Of a stretch of DNA of 64,000 nucleotides, positions 1 to 9,125 are shown piece by piece. The notes below the pieces were generated by a model, which was not told the DNA's origin, did not search any database, and saw only the letters and a list, made by a program, of their open reading frames with translations. How positions within the stretch are numbered: position 1 is the stretch's first letter; each line of letters opens with the position of its first letter. Position numbers and translations under genes: made by a program. Origin of the DNA: Agrobacterium salinitolerans (lineage in GTDB: Bacteria > Pseudomonadota > Alphaproteobacteria > Rhizobiales > Rhizobiaceae); NCBI RefSeq assembly GCF_002008225.1, contig NZ_MRDH01000002.1, forward strand, positions 248,001-312,000, written 5' to 3'.

Positions 1-33
1 CCTGTTTCCGGATGAGGATACGCCGCGCTGTTT

Positions 34-963
34 TTACGCGCCGGACATGGGGTTTTGAGGCGGTTGCTGCGGATGGCTTTCTTCGATCCGCTTCAATATC
101 CAGTCGCGAAACAGTTTGATCTTGCGGATGTTCCTGCGGTTTTCGGGGTAGACCAGCCAATAGTTCTTGCCTTCGCTGCTGAGGTGTTCGAAGGGCTGGT
201 AAAGGCGGCCGAGGGCAATCTCATCGGCATAGAGTTCAGGGGTGAGCATGGCCACCCCTTGGCTGGCGATCGCGGCGGCGGCTTCGAAGGCCTGTACATT
301 GAGGCGGCTGCGAGGATAACGATTTAGGCCGGGATTTTCGACGCCGACTTCCTGGAACCATTGGCTCCACCAGATATCGCCGGGATCGATGATGCGCAGG
401 CGCAGCAGGTCTTCCGGTTTGTGCAATCCGCCGATGCTTTCGGCAAGGCTCGGATGCAGCATCGGCGTATAAACGCCGCGCAGCAATTGATGATAGATAA
501 GCCCTTTGCCGTTATCTTTGCTCCAGCGAATGGCGACATCGCAATCGGATTGGGAAAAATCGATCAATGTCCCCGACGTTTCCAACCGCACGGCGATGGA
601 AGGATGTTCGAGCTGGAAAGCTCCCAGATGCCGCGAGAGCCAGCGCGAAGCAAAGGTGGCCGTGGAATGGATGGTCAAGGTGGCGTCAGGCGTGTCACGC
701 ACATTATCTACGGCCTCCTGTAACGTATTGAAAGCTTCGGCGACTTTCGGCGCGAGTTTCTGCCCGGCCTCGGTCAGCGAAACCTGCCGCGCCCTTCTGA
801 TGAAGAGCGGTTCGCCGATATTCTCTTCCAGCAGTTTCACCTGATAGCTCACCGCCGTCTGCGTCATGCCCAGTTCCTCACCGGCCTTGGTGAAACTGAG
901 ATGCCTTGCGGCGGCTTCGAACACCCGCAGGGCGTTCAGCGGGAACTGGCGCGACATTTTCAT
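34..963 (-). CDS. LysR-family transcriptional regulator, GcvA-like
   Basis: Predicted cytoplasmic DNA-binding regulator of 309 residues, a normal LysR length. The N-terminal winged helix-turn-helix spans about residues 8-67, with the typical LysR run AARHLSFTKAGEELGMTQTA and then VSYQVKLLE. The remainder is a periplasmic-binding-like effector domain. The opening FPLNALRVFEAAARH is characteristic of the GcvA/AmpR branch. A second in-frame ATG lies two codons in. The first was kept because AGAG lies about 8 nt before it. The gene diverges from a small DUF1127-like reading frame at 1080, and LysR proteins often control a divergent neighbour. Effector and targets are unknown. Family call is firm; glycine-cleavage control should not be assumed. 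Confidence 0.9.
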   Translation of the reverse strand: MKMSRQFPLNALRVFEAAARHLSFTKAGEELGMTQTAVSYQVKLLEENIGEPLFIRRARQVSLTEAGQKLAPKVAEAFNTLQEAVDNVRDTPDATLTIHSTATFASRWLSRHLGAFQLEHPSIAVRLETSGTLIDFSQSDCDVAIRWSKDNGKGLIYHQLLRGVYTPMLHPSLAESIGGLHKPEDLLRLRIIDPGDIWWSQWFQEVGVENPGLNRYPRSRLNVQAFEAAAAIASQGVAMLTPELYADEIALGRLYQPFEHLSSEGKNYWLVYPENRRNIRKIKLFRDWILKRIEESHPQQPPQNPMSGA

Positions 964-1021
964 GGATAAGTTCTCTTTATGCCAATTGCCGAAGGTTTCA
1001 TTGGTTTTTCTCCGGAAAACA

Positions 1022-1053
1022 GAGCATTTTTAGCTCAATTCATCAACTGAGCT
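1022..1053. promoter_or_regulatory. Overlapping inverted repeats in the LysR/DUF1127 divergent spacer
   Basis: Two overlapping dyads lie here: GAGC at 1022-1025 with GCTC at 1033-1036, and AGCTCA at 1032-1037 with TGAGCT at 1048-1053. Placement between divergent genes, just before the small gene's ribosome-binding site, suits an operator for the LysR protein. That role is inferred. Confidence 0.35.
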
Positions 1054-1079
1054 TCTGACATTTTTGAATGGAGACGAAC

Positions 1080-1307
1080 ATGCGCACAGCACTCTTGCGC
1101 GCGTGGTCCCGCCTGCGTGCGGGTCTGCGGACAGCGGAACGGTTTACCCTTGAAAGCCTTCAACCCGACAATCTGGCGGATGAAAGCCTGCCGGATGGGC
1201 TCAGGCGTGATCTTGGTCTTGAGGATGGGCGTGTCGATTTTCGTTGCGACGGATTTCGGCAACGGAAAATGCTTGCAGCAACTCGGCTGCCACAAGGGCC
1301 GCTATGA
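1080..1307 (+). CDS. Small DUF1127-like protein
   Basis: A 75-residue reading frame with a good ribosome-binding site (GGAG at 1070-1073, 6 nt before ATG). Its middle, LPDGLRRDLGLEDGRV, resembles the DUF1127 signature (L.D..LRDIGL.R..I) of small arginine-rich proteins common in rhizobia, some of which bind RNA and affect phosphate and carbon metabolism. The N-terminus is basic and amphipathic (RTALLRAWSRLRAGLR). It is divergent from the GcvA-like regulator, an arrangement I associate with DUF1127 genes. Its last 107 bp overlap the 3' end of xdhC on the other strand, so either this C-terminus or the xdhC C-terminus may be longer than in relatives. Moderately supported. Confidence 0.55.
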   Translation: MRTALLRAWSRLRAGLRTAERFTLESLQPDNLADESLPDGLRRDLGLEDGRVDFRCDGFRQRKMLAATRLPQGPL

Positions 1308-2055
1308 CGGCGGGACGCTTGTCCCTGACGCCTGTGCCGCCGATGGGTAGGGTGAGCTTTGCAAGGCGGGAAGGGGGCTCTCCCTCCCGCTCCAGCCAAT
1401 GGGCGAAGGTGGCGCGTTTGGTCTTCGAGCCGATCATGCCGACATAAGCGAGATCGTCGCGGGCAAGCGCTTCCTTCGCAATCAGGAAATCAAGTGCATG
1501 GTCGTGGGTGACGATGATCGCCGCGCCGTTTGCCGGGATTTTCGGAACGAACGCTTCCGGCATGGGGGTGAGGATGGACCCCACCGCCGATGGAAGATCG
1601 CGTAACTCGCTTTCACGGGTTTCCACCACCGTCAGGCTCAGGGGCAGCAGCGACATGGCATCTGCCAGCGCCTTGCCGACGTGACCCGCGCCGAAAATGA
1701 AGACGGCGGGCTGCTGTTCGGCTTCGCCCTTCAGCCGCGCCTCAAGCCCGGCGGCAATCTCTGCCGTTACCAGCCGGAACCGGAGCAAGGTACGCCCGCC
1801 GCAGCATTGGCCGATTTCCGGCCCAAGCGGAATATCCATGCGGTCTTCGGTCGTCCCTGTTCGCAGCATGGCGCGGGCGTGGTCTATCGCCATATATTCG
1901 AATTCCCCGCCGCCGATGGTTTCCCACAAGGCTTCCTGGCTGACCAGCATGAAGGTGCCAGCCTCGCGTGGGGATGAGCCTTTCACTGCCTCGATTTCCA
2001 CGAGGATGGTGGGGGCAGGGCGGGCGAGGAAGGCGGAGAGGGAGGCGTCAGGCAT
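1201..2055 (-). CDS. xdhC: Xanthine dehydrogenase accessory protein XdhC
   Basis: XdhC binds molybdenum cofactor, promotes its sulfuration and inserts it into XdhB. The 284-residue protein has the N-terminal XdhC/CoxI domain (VEIEAVKGSSPREAGTFML) and a C-terminal Rossmann-like part (VFIFGAGHVGKALADA, then YVGMIGSKTKRATF). The start is the ATG at 2055. The frame stays open to 2142, but those extra 29 codons translate an intergenic palindromic repeat (VSSPRRGEGGAQRRMRG) and are not credible protein. It is the third xdh gene, separated from xdhB by about 190 bp of repeat DNA, so it may be expressed less than xdhAB. Its 3' end overlaps a small gene on the other strand. Confidence 0.92.
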   Translation of the reverse strand: MPDASLSAFLARPAPTILVEIEAVKGSSPREAGTFMLVSQEALWETIGGGEFEYMAIDHARAMLRTGTTEDRMDIPLGPEIGQCCGGRTLLRFRLVTAEIAAGLEARLKGEAEQQPAVFIFGAGHVGKALADAMSLLPLSLTVVETRESELRDLPSAVGSILTPMPEAFVPKIPANGAAIIVTHDHALDFLIAKEALARDDLAYVGMIGSKTKRATFAHWLEREGEPPSRLAKLTLPIGGTGVRDKRPAVIAALVAAELLQAFSVAEIRRNENRHAHPQDQDHA

Positions 2056-2062
2056 TGGGGCT

Positions 2063-2226
2063 GGCCCCCTCATCCGGCGCTGCGCGCCACCTTCTCCCCG
2101 GCGGGGAGAAGAAACCCGGAACACTGGCTCCGCCCACCTCAAATGTTTTAAGGACGTGCGAGACGGCGCGGCATATTTCTTCTCCCCGCCGGGGAGAAGG
2201 TGGCCCGAAGGGCCGGATGAGGGGGC
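2063..2226. repeat. Rhizobial palindromic mosaic repeat, copy A (two half units)
   Basis: Two palindromic units lie between xdhB and xdhC. The left unit (2063-2115) runs from CCCCCTCATCCGG to GGGGAGAAGAAAC. The right unit (2176-2226) runs from TTTCTTCTCCCCGCC to GGATGAGGGGGC and is nearly its inverse. Both carry the core CTTCTCCCCGCCGGGGAGAAG or its variant. Compared with copies B and C, the half units face in the opposite order, with about 60 bp between them. The layout resembles rhizobial intergenic mosaic elements (RIME). The transcript would fold strongly. Confidence 0.8.
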
Positions 2227-2248
2227 TCGGCCGCATGGATACTCCCCC

Positions 2249-4588
2249 TCACACCTTCTTCAACCGTTCCACCGCCATCAAAACGCGCTCCGGCGTTGCC
2301 GGGGCATCGAGGCGTGGGCAGACCTTGTAATCGGCGACGGAGGCGACGGCCATGGAGAGCGCTTCGAGAACCGAGATCGCCAGCATGAAGGGCGGCTCGC
2401 CTACGGCCTTGGAGCGGCCGATGGTGGGTTCGGCATTTTCCGCCCATTCCGCCAGCCTGACGTTAAAGCTCTTTGGCCGGTCGGAGGCAAGCGGGATCTT
2501 GTAGGTGGAAGGTGCATGGGTGCGTAGCCGCCCCTTGCCGTCCCACCACAGTTCCTCCGTGGTCAGCCAGCCCATGCCCTGCACGAAAGCGCCTTCGATC
2601 TGGCCGATATCGATGGCCGGGTTGAGCGACTTGCCGACATCGTGGAGGATATCGGTGCGTTCCATCAGGTATTCGCCAGTCAGCGTGTCGATCGACACTT
2701 CGGAACAGGCCGCGCCATAGGCGAAATAATAAAACGGTGTGCCACGGCCGGCGGCGCGATCCCAGTGGATTTTTGGCGTCTTGTAAAAACCGGCGGCCGA
2801 TAGTTGGACGCGGGCGAAATAAGCCTTTTTGACGAAATCGTTGAAGGCGATTTCTTCAAGCCCGATGCGCACCCGGTTCGGCAGGAAGACAACCTCTTCT
2901 TCCGGCACATTCCAGTTTTCAGCGGCGAATTTCACCAGCCTTTCGCGGATCTGACGGGCGGCGTCATAGGCCGCCATGCCATTCAGGTCGGTGCCGGAGG
3001 AGGCGGCGGTGGCCGACGTGTTCGGCACCTTGCCCGTCGTCGTGGCGGTGATTTTCACCCTGTTGATATCCACCTGGAAGGCATCGGCCACCACCTGCGC
3101 CACCTTGGTGTAAAGGCCCTGACCCATTTCGGTGCCGCCATGGTTCAGGTGGATGGAGCCGTCATTATAGATATGCACCAGCGCGCCCGCCTGATTGAAG
3201 GCGGTCATGGTGAAGGAGATGCCGAATTTGACCGGGGTGAGCGCGATACCCTTGCGGATGATCGGGCTTGTCCTGTTGAACTCAACGATTGCCTGCCGGC
3301 GCGCACGATAGTCGCTGGAGGTTTCCAGTTCCTCGACGACGCGGGCGATGATGTTGTCTTCGACTTCCTGATGATAGGGCGTTGTGGTGCGGCCGGAGCC
3401 GGTTTCGCCGTAGAAATTCAGTTTGCGGATATCGAGCGGGTCCTTGCCGACGGCATAGGCGATTTCTTCGATGAAACGTTCTGCGCCCAGCATGCCCTGC
3501 GGGCCGCCGAAGCCGCGAAAGGCGGTGTTGGAGACCGTGTGGGTTTTCAGCGGCCGGGAGGTGAGGTGCACATTCGGGTAGAAATAGCTTGAATCGGCAT
3601 GGAACAGCGCACGGTCGGTGACCGGCCCGGACAGATCGGAGGAGAAGCCACAGCGCGCGGCATAGGTGGCGTCTACAGCGTGGATGCGACCTTCATCATC
3701 GAAACCAAGTTCGTAATCGACACGGAAATCATGGCGCTTGCCGGTGGCGCTCATGTCCTCGTCGCGGTCGGGGCGGATTTTTACGGCCCGGTTCAGCTTC
3801 TTGGCGGCGATGGCGCAAAGGGCTGCGAACTGGTTGCCCTGCGTTTCCTTGCCGCCGAAACCGCCACCCATGCGGCGCACCTGCACCGTGACGGCATTGG
3901 ATGGCACCTGCAGGATATGGCTGACAATGTGCTGGATTTCGCTTGGATGCTGGGTGGAACTCCACAGCGTCACTTCGTCATCCTCACCCGGCACGGCCAT
4001 GGCAATGTGACCTTCGAGGTAGAAATGCTCCTGTCCGCCAATGCGCATCGTTCCGGTGAGGCGGCGTGGTGCGACATCCATCTCGATCTTGGCATCGCCG
4101 CGCTTCAGCGTCATCGGATCGATGACGAGCGCGCCGCCATTTTCGATTGCGGTATCGATATCTGTGAAATGCGGTAGGTCCTTATAGGTGATCTTTGCCT
4201 TGCGTGCGGCCTTGCGGGCGATATCGCGGGTTTCGGCAAAGACGGCGAAGACCGGCTGGCCGTGAAATTCGACCTTTGTCTCGGCGAGCAGCGGTTCGTC
4301 GTGACGACCGCCGGAGGAGATGTCGTTTTCGCCGGGCACGTCCTTGCCCGTCATCACCCAAAGTACGCCCGGTGTGGCCTCCACTTCGGAGAGGTCCATC
4401 GTGATGATTTCCGCGTGAGCACGGTCGGCAAGGCCGAGTGCGCCGTGGACGAGGCCGGCGGGTTCGGGAATGTCATCGATATATTCGGCGCTGCCGGTCA
4501 CATGCTTGTGGGCGGAATCATGCCGGAGCGAGGTGTGCATCGAGCCGTCGATTTCGGTCTTGGTCTTGTCGAAGCTTGTGGTGTCCAT
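2249..4588 (-). CDS. xdhB: Xanthine dehydrogenase, molybdopterin-binding subunit
   Basis: Large catalytic subunit of xanthine dehydrogenase, which oxidises hypoxanthine and xanthine to urate in the cytoplasm. At 779 residues it is full length. The N-terminal aldehyde-oxidase/xanthine-dehydrogenase a/b hammerhead domain covers about residues 20-140 (SAEYIDDIPEPAG). The molybdopterin-binding domain follows, with QEHFYLEGH, GGGFGGKETQ and TAFRGFGGPQGM. The Glu in GEPPFMLA near the C-terminus matches the active-site base region. The start lies 3 bp after the xdhA stop, so the two subunits are cotranscribed and probably translationally coupled. xdhC follows downstream. Confidence 0.96.
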   Translation of the reverse strand: MDTTSFDKTKTEIDGSMHTSLRHDSAHKHVTGSAEYIDDIPEPAGLVHGALGLADRAHAEIITMDLSEVEATPGVLWVMTGKDVPGENDISSGGRHDEPLLAETKVEFHGQPVFAVFAETRDIARKAARKAKITYKDLPHFTDIDTAIENGGALVIDPMTLKRGDAKIEMDVAPRRLTGTMRIGGQEHFYLEGHIAMAVPGEDDEVTLWSSTQHPSEIQHIVSHILQVPSNAVTVQVRRMGGGFGGKETQGNQFAALCAIAAKKLNRAVKIRPDRDEDMSATGKRHDFRVDYELGFDDEGRIHAVDATYAARCGFSSDLSGPVTDRALFHADSSYFYPNVHLTSRPLKTHTVSNTAFRGFGGPQGMLGAERFIEEIAYAVGKDPLDIRKLNFYGETGSGRTTTPYHQEVEDNIIARVVEELETSSDYRARRQAIVEFNRTSPIIRKGIALTPVKFGISFTMTAFNQAGALVHIYNDGSIHLNHGGTEMGQGLYTKVAQVVADAFQVDINRVKITATTTGKVPNTSATAASSGTDLNGMAAYDAARQIRERLVKFAAENWNVPEEEVVFLPNRVRIGLEEIAFNDFVKKAYFARVQLSAAGFYKTPKIHWDRAAGRGTPFYYFAYGAACSEVSIDTLTGEYLMERTDILHDVGKSLNPAIDIGQIEGAFVQGMGWLTTEELWWDGKGRLRTHAPSTYKIPLASDRPKSFNVRLAEWAENAEPTIGRSKAVGEPPFMLAISVLEALSMAVASVADYKVCPRLDAPATPERVLMAVERLKKV

Positions 4589-4591
4589 GGT

Positions 4592-6061
4592 TCAAGCCTC
4601 CTCCAGCGTGAAACGCGCAAGTTCCTGCTTTTCGCCTGATGTCTCCAGGAAGAATCGTATCAGCAGGTTCTTCGCCGTCAGTTGGCGATATTCGGCGGTC
4701 GCGCGCCAATCCGTCAGCGGGGTGAAATCCTCATCCAGCGCATCGCGCGCCGCATCGATCGTTTCCTGCGACCACTCTTTCCCGAGAAGCGCTGCCTCCA
4801 GATGTGCAGCGCGTTTCGGCGTGCCGGCCATGCCGCCGAAGGCGATACGGATGTCTTCGACGGTGCCCTCGGCATCTAACGTCAGATTAAAGGCGGCGCA
4901 GAGGGCGGAAATATCCTCGTCGCGGCGCTTGGAAATCTTGTAGACGGCGTAGTGGCTTTCCGGTTTCTGAAACGGAATGAAGAGTTTCTCGACGAATTCG
5001 CCGCTCAGCCGGTCCTGTTTGCCGTAATCGATGAAGTAGCTTTCCAGCGGCAGGCTGCGATTGCCGGAGGACGAGCGCAGGGTCAGCGTCGCGCCAAGCG
5101 CGATCAGCGCCGGTGGGGTGTCGCCGATGGGCGAGCCGTTGGCGATATTGCCGCCGATGGTGCCCATGTTGCGCACCTGTTCGCCGCCGAGCCGATCAAA
5201 CAACCGGGCAAGCGGCGGGAAGTGCTCCGCGATGGTCTTAAAGGCCTGGCTGTAGGTCACGCCAGCGCCCAGCGTGATGCCGTCTTCACTTACGGTGATG
5301 GTTTGCAGGTCGCCGAGATTGTTGATGAAGATGACAGGGTTCAGCGCCCGCATCTGCTTTGTTACCCACAGGCCGACATCGGTGGAGCCGGCCACGATGG
5401 TCGCCTTCGGTTCGGCAGCGTAAATCTCGGTCAGCTCGGCCAGCGTCGCTGGAATGATGGTGCGGCCCTCGCCGTGGGTGACGGTGATCGTTTCATTGGC
5501 GCGGATCGCCCAGAGCCTTGCCATGATATCGGTGCGGTCGCGTTGCAGCGGGTCGAAGAGGGCGCTCGGGCGCGCGGCGGCGATCTTTTCGGCGGCGCGG
5601 ACTATCGGCTCATAGCCCGTGCATCGACAGAGATTGCCTTGCAGCGCCTTTTCGATGTCGGCGCCGCCGGGGTTTTCGCTTGATAGCCACAGGCCGTAGA
5701 GCGACATGATGAAGCCCGGCGTGCAGAAACCGCATTGCGAGCCGTGGAAATCCACCATCGCCTGCTGCACGGGGTGCAGCGTGCCGTCGCGCGCGGCCAG
5801 ATGCTCCACCGTGACGATATGGGCGCCGTGCAGCGAACCTAAAAAGCGGATGCAGGCATTGACGCTTTCGTACCGGAGCGAACCATCAAGAAGCCGCCCG
5901 ACCAGCACCGTGCAGGCGCCGCAGTCGCCTTCGGCGCAGCCTTCCTTGGTCCCGGTCAACCGCTTGTTGATGCGGAGATAATCGAGAAGCGTGTCTGTCG
6001 GTCCGAAACCCTTCAGCGAGATGGTTTCGCTGTTGAGGATGAAACTGATCGCGTCGTTCAT
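4592..6061 (-). CDS. xdhA: Xanthine dehydrogenase small subunit (2Fe-2S and FAD)
   Basis: Electron-transfer subunit of 489 residues. A ferredoxin-like 2Fe-2S domain comes first (CAEGDCGACTVLVG). The second cluster domain follows (CGFCTPGFIMSLYG and CRCTGYEPI), then a FAD-binding domain with NMGTIGGNIANGSPIGD and a CO-dehydrogenase flavoprotein C-terminal domain. The start is the ATG at 6061, which opens MNDAISFILN. It is preceded by a purine-rich AGCAGGG. The frame continues 16 codons upstream into non-conserved sequence. First gene of xdhAB(C), transcribed in the same direction as bdhA 139 bp upstream. That spacer holds a small dyad, TTTCC-N5-GGAAA, near 6172-6187, a possible operator. Confidence 0.95.
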   Translation of the reverse strand: MNDAISFILNSETISLKGFGPTDTLLDYLRINKRLTGTKEGCAEGDCGACTVLVGRLLDGSLRYESVNACIRFLGSLHGAHIVTVEHLAARDGTLHPVQQAMVDFHGSQCGFCTPGFIMSLYGLWLSSENPGGADIEKALQGNLCRCTGYEPIVRAAEKIAAARPSALFDPLQRDRTDIMARLWAIRANETITVTHGEGRTIIPATLAELTEIYAAEPKATIVAGSTDVGLWVTKQMRALNPVIFINNLGDLQTITVSEDGITLGAGVTYSQAFKTIAEHFPPLARLFDRLGGEQVRNMGTIGGNIANGSPIGDTPPALIALGATLTLRSSSGNRSLPLESYFIDYGKQDRLSGEFVEKLFIPFQKPESHYAVYKISKRRDEDISALCAAFNLTLDAEGTVEDIRIAFGGMAGTPKRAAHLEAALLGKEWSQETIDAARDALDEDFTPLTDWRATAEYRQLTAKNLLIRFFLETSGEKQELARFTLEEA

Positions 6062-6200
6062 GCAATGCCCTGCTTTTTTTGACCGGCTGCCGAGCCGGTT
6101 TCTTGTCATTATCCCTGCGCATCATATGCACGCCGCCGCGCGCATATCGATTTCCGTTTTGGCAATTCATTATTTCCAAATCGGAAAGAAAATGCAGCAA

Positions 6201-6977
6201 TTATTGCGCCGTCCAGCCGCCATCCACGGAAATATGGGTGCCGGTGATGTTACTGGCGGCATCGCTTGCCAGAAAGATGGCCGCGGCGGCCACATCGTCG
6301 ACGGTGACGAATTGCTTGGTTGCCTGCAACTCCAGCATCACATCGTTCTTCACCGCCTCTTCGCTGATGCCACGCACCTTGGCCATCTCAGGTATCTGCT
6401 TTTCAACCAGCGGGGTCAGCACATAACCGGGACAAATGGCGTTGACGGTGACGCCGGTCTGCGCAAGCTCCAGCGCCGCCGTTTTCGTCAGGCCCATGAT
6501 GCCGTGTTTGGCCGCCACATAGGCCGATTTGAACGGCGAGGCGACAAGGCCGTGGGCGGATGCGATGTTGATGATACGGCCTTTTCCGGCCTTCTTCATC
6601 AGCGGTATCGCAGCACGCATGGTATGGAAGGAACTGGTCAGATTGATGGCGATGATCCAGTCCCATTTTTCCGTCGGGAATTCTTCGATGGGCGCGATGT
6701 GCTGGATACCGGCATTGTTGACGAGCACATCCACCGAGCCGAGCTTTTCGTGCGAGGATTGAATGAGATCGGCGATCTCGTCCGGTTTCGTCATATCGGC
6801 AGGGTGATAAAGCACGCGCCCGCCGCTTTCGGCCTCCAGCAGCAGACGCAACTTCTCAATTTCGTCCTCATCGCCGAAGCCGTTCAGCACGATATTGGCG
6901 CCGTCGCGCGCAAATCGCTGGGCAATGCCAAGGCCGATGCCGCTTGTGGAGCCTGTCACGATAACTGTCCGATGCAT
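6201..6977 (-). CDS. bdhA: 3-hydroxybutyrate dehydrogenase (SDR family)
   Basis: NAD-dependent short-chain dehydrogenase that interconverts D-3-hydroxybutyrate and acetoacetate in polyhydroxybutyrate and ketone-body use. The 258 residues show the SDR nucleotide motif TGSTSGIGLGIA, the NNAG motif, and the catalytic Ser (IASAHGLVASPFKSAY) with the YVAAKHG Tyr-Lys pair. The stretch LELAQTGVTVNAICPGYVLT and the C-terminus GTHISVDGGWTAQ match the bacterial BdhA branch. The start at 6977 has GGGGAAAG one base before ATG, and the 25 codons further upstream are not conserved-looking. It precedes xdhA on the same strand, but there is no functional reason to think they form one operon. Confidence 0.9.
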   Translation of the reverse strand: MHRTVIVTGSTSGIGLGIAQRFARDGANIVLNGFGDEDEIEKLRLLLEAESGGRVLYHPADMTKPDEIADLIQSSHEKLGSVDVLVNNAGIQHIAPIEEFPTEKWDWIIAINLTSSFHTMRAAIPLMKKAGKGRIINIASAHGLVASPFKSAYVAAKHGIMGLTKTAALELAQTGVTVNAICPGYVLTPLVEKQIPEMAKVRGISEEAVKNDVMLELQATKQFVTVDDVAAAAIFLASDAASNITGTHISVDGGWTAQ

Positions 6978-7197
6978 GCTTTCCCCTTTTTGCATTACTT
7001 CGCACATATTTAAGCAGCCTATGCCCAAAGGGGGCAGGCTGGCAATCGCCATTTAGGATTGAGCGCGCAAGGCGGCTCGTGTGGGTGCGACCATCGATTT
7101 TTTCGACGCCAAGCATCCAGATTTTGCGGCAGATTTTGCGTTTGCCTGCGGGGGCTTCCGTCCCTATCTCTGAGGCAAGCAAACAGAGGTATCGTTT

Positions 7198-8259
7198 ATG
7201 GAACTCGGTCTTTACACATTCGCGGATGTCAATCCCAACCCCGCCGATGGCCGCGGGCCGGAGGGAGCACGCCGGCTGCGGGAACTCATCGAAGAGATCG
7301 AGCTTGCCGATCAGGTCGGGCTCGATGTTTTTGGCCTGGGTGAGCATCATCGTCCGGATTATGTCGTTTCCTCTCCCTCCACCGTGCTGGCGGCGGCGGC
7401 GGTAAAGACGAAGAATATTCGCCTGACGAGCGCCGTTTCGGTGCTGAGTTCAGATGACCCCGTTCGCGTGTTCCAGCAGTTCTCGACCGTCGATCTCCTC
7501 TCGAACGGCCGTGCCGAGATCATGGCCGGGCGCGGTTCTTTCATCGAATCCTACCCGCTGTTCGGTTACGATCTCGAAGATTACGACGTGCTCTTCGCCG
7601 AAAAGCTCGATCTGCTGCTGGCGCTGCGCGAACAGGAAATCGTCACCTGGTCCGGCACCAAACATCCGGCCATCAATGGTCGCGGTGTTTATCCGCGTCC
7701 GTTGCAGGAGCGTGTGCCGGTCTGGATCGCGGTTGGCGGCACGCCGCAATCGGTGGCGCGGGCGGGCGCCATGGGCCTGCCGGTGGCGCTTGCCATTATC
7801 GGCGGTGAATATCGCCGTTTCGCACCGCTGTTCGATCTTTACCACGAGGCCGCGCGCCGGGCGGGCCAGGAAAAGACCAAGCTGCGCACCAGCATCAATG
7901 TGCACGGCTTCATTGCCGACACCACCGACAAGGCGGCGGACCAATTTTACGGACCGCAGGCGGAGGTGATGAACCGCATCGGCCGCGAACGCGGCTGGGG
8001 GCCGACGAACCGCGCGCATTTCGATGCGGCACGCGGGCCGGAGGGCAATCTCTTCCTCGGTGAGCCGGAGCTGGTGGCGGAAAAGATCATCAAGGCGCAT
8101 GGCGTGTTCAGGAATGATCGCTTTCTGTTGCAGATGGCCATCGGCCTGATGCCGCATGACCAGATCATGCGCGGCATTGAGCTTTATGGTACGAAAGTCG
8201 CCCCACTCGTCAGAAAAGAATTGACGGGGAGCGCCGATCCGGTGAAAGCCACGGCCTAA
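7198..8259 (+). CDS. LLM-class flavin-dependent oxidoreductase (luciferase-like)
   Basis: Predicted FMN-dependent monooxygenase of the bacterial luciferase superfamily, 353 residues, TIM-barrel fold. Recognisable features are the start [30 protein letters not shown] in strand 2, and the conserved block [20 protein letters not shown] followed by [35 protein letters not shown] lies in the second half. AGAGG 8 nt before the ATG supports the start. The substrate cannot be read from sequence. It is followed by map after 54 bp on the same strand, and it diverges from bdhA. No flavin reductase partner is adjacent, so a generic cellular reductase may supply FMNH2. Confidence 0.85.
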   Translation: MELGLYTFADVNPNPADGRGPEGARRLRELIEEIELADQVGLDVFGLGEHHRPDYVVSSPSTVLAAAAVKTKNIRLTSAVSVLSSDDPVRVFQQFSTVDLLSNGRAEIMAGRGSFIESYPLFGYDLEDYDVLFAEKLDLLLALREQEIVTWSGTKHPAINGRGVYPRPLQERVPVWIAVGGTPQSVARAGAMGLPVALAIIGGEYRRFAPLFDLYHEAARRAGQEKTKLRTSINVHGFIADTTDKAADQFYGPQAEVMNRIGRERGWGPTNRAHFDAARGPEGNLFLGEPELVAEKIIKAHGVFRNDRFLLQMAIGLMPHDQIMRGIELYGTKVAPLVRKELTGSADPVKATA

Positions 8260-8313
8260 TGATTACCAAGGTGGGCGTTTCGAGACCCGCCATACACAAT
8301 AACGGACAGAGAC

Positions 8314-9066
8314 ATGGTCATTTCCACCGAAGAAGAACTTGATCTGCTGAAGGATATCGGCCGCTTGTGCGCCGTTGCCATGCAGACAATGGCGGACGCG
8401 CTGGAACCGGGCATCACCACGGCCGAGCTGGACGCCATCGGCCGTAAGGTGCTGGAAGATAACGGTGCGCAATCGGCGCCGGAATTCTGCTACAAGTTTC
8501 CCGGCGCGACCTGCATCAGCGTCAACGAGGAAGTGGCCCATGGCATTCCCGGCCCGCGCATCATCAAGGCGGGGGATCTCGTCAATATCGATGTCTCGGC
8601 GGTGAAGAACGGCTTTTTCGGCGATACAGGTTCGTCCTTCGCCGTGCCGCCTGTCAAAAAGGAAATCGAGCGGCTTTGCCGCGATGGCAAGCGCGCCATG
8701 TGGACAGGCCTGCAGCAGGTGAAAACCGGTCGGCCCTTCGCCGATATCGGCAATGCCATCGGTGCCTTTGCCAAAAAGAACCGCTACACGCTGATCACCA
8801 ATCTCGCCAGCCACGGCATTGGCCGTTCCCTGCATGAGGAGCCGAAGGAACTGGCGACCTGGCCGGACAAGGACGAGCGCCGCATCATGCAGGAAGGCAT
8901 GGTGTTCACCGTTGAGCCGTTTCTTTCGACGGGGGCCTATTGGGCCGAGGACGGCGACGATGATCCATGGACGCTCTATAGTGACCCGAGCGCGCCGACG
9001 GTCCAATATGAGCATACCGTGGTGGCGACGAAAAACGGGCCGCTGGTGCTGACGCTTGCGGAGTGA
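8314..9066 (+). CDS. map: Type I methionine aminopeptidase
   Basis: Removes the N-terminal methionine from nascent proteins. At 250 residues it has the type I size without an N-terminal extension. Metal ligands are visible in order: the two Asp in NIDVSAVKNGFFGDTGSSF, His in LASHGIGRSLHEEP, Glu in FTVEPF, and the terminal Glu in QYEHTVV. The substrate His lies in NEEVAHGIPGP. It follows the monooxygenase gene by 54 bp and may be cotranscribed with it. Rhizobia commonly carry more than one map gene, so this could be the housekeeping enzyme or a paralogue. Confidence 0.92.
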   Translation: MVISTEEELDLLKDIGRLCAVAMQTMADALEPGITTAELDAIGRKVLEDNGAQSAPEFCYKFPGATCISVNEEVAHGIPGPRIIKAGDLVNIDVSAVKNGFFGDTGSSFAVPPVKKEIERLCRDGKRAMWTGLQQVKTGRPFADIGNAIGAFAKKNRYTLITNLASHGIGRSLHEEPKELATWPDKDERRIMQEGMVFTVEPFLSTGAYWAEDGDDDPWTLYSDPSAPTVQYEHTVVATKNGPLVLTLAE

Positions 9067-9125
9067 CGGCTACATCTGCCTCCGTCACCCTCACTTTTAA
9101 GGTCGGAGCGAGCGCGTGCCGCTTG

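Noticed and set aside
2056-2142. N-terminal extension of XdhC by 29 codons
   Set aside because: The codons translate the palindromic repeat and are absent from what is known of XdhC.
6062-6200. Terminator between bdhA and xdhA
   Set aside because: The ACCGGC/GCCGGT stem near 6080-6098 is followed by A, not T, on the transcribed minus strand.
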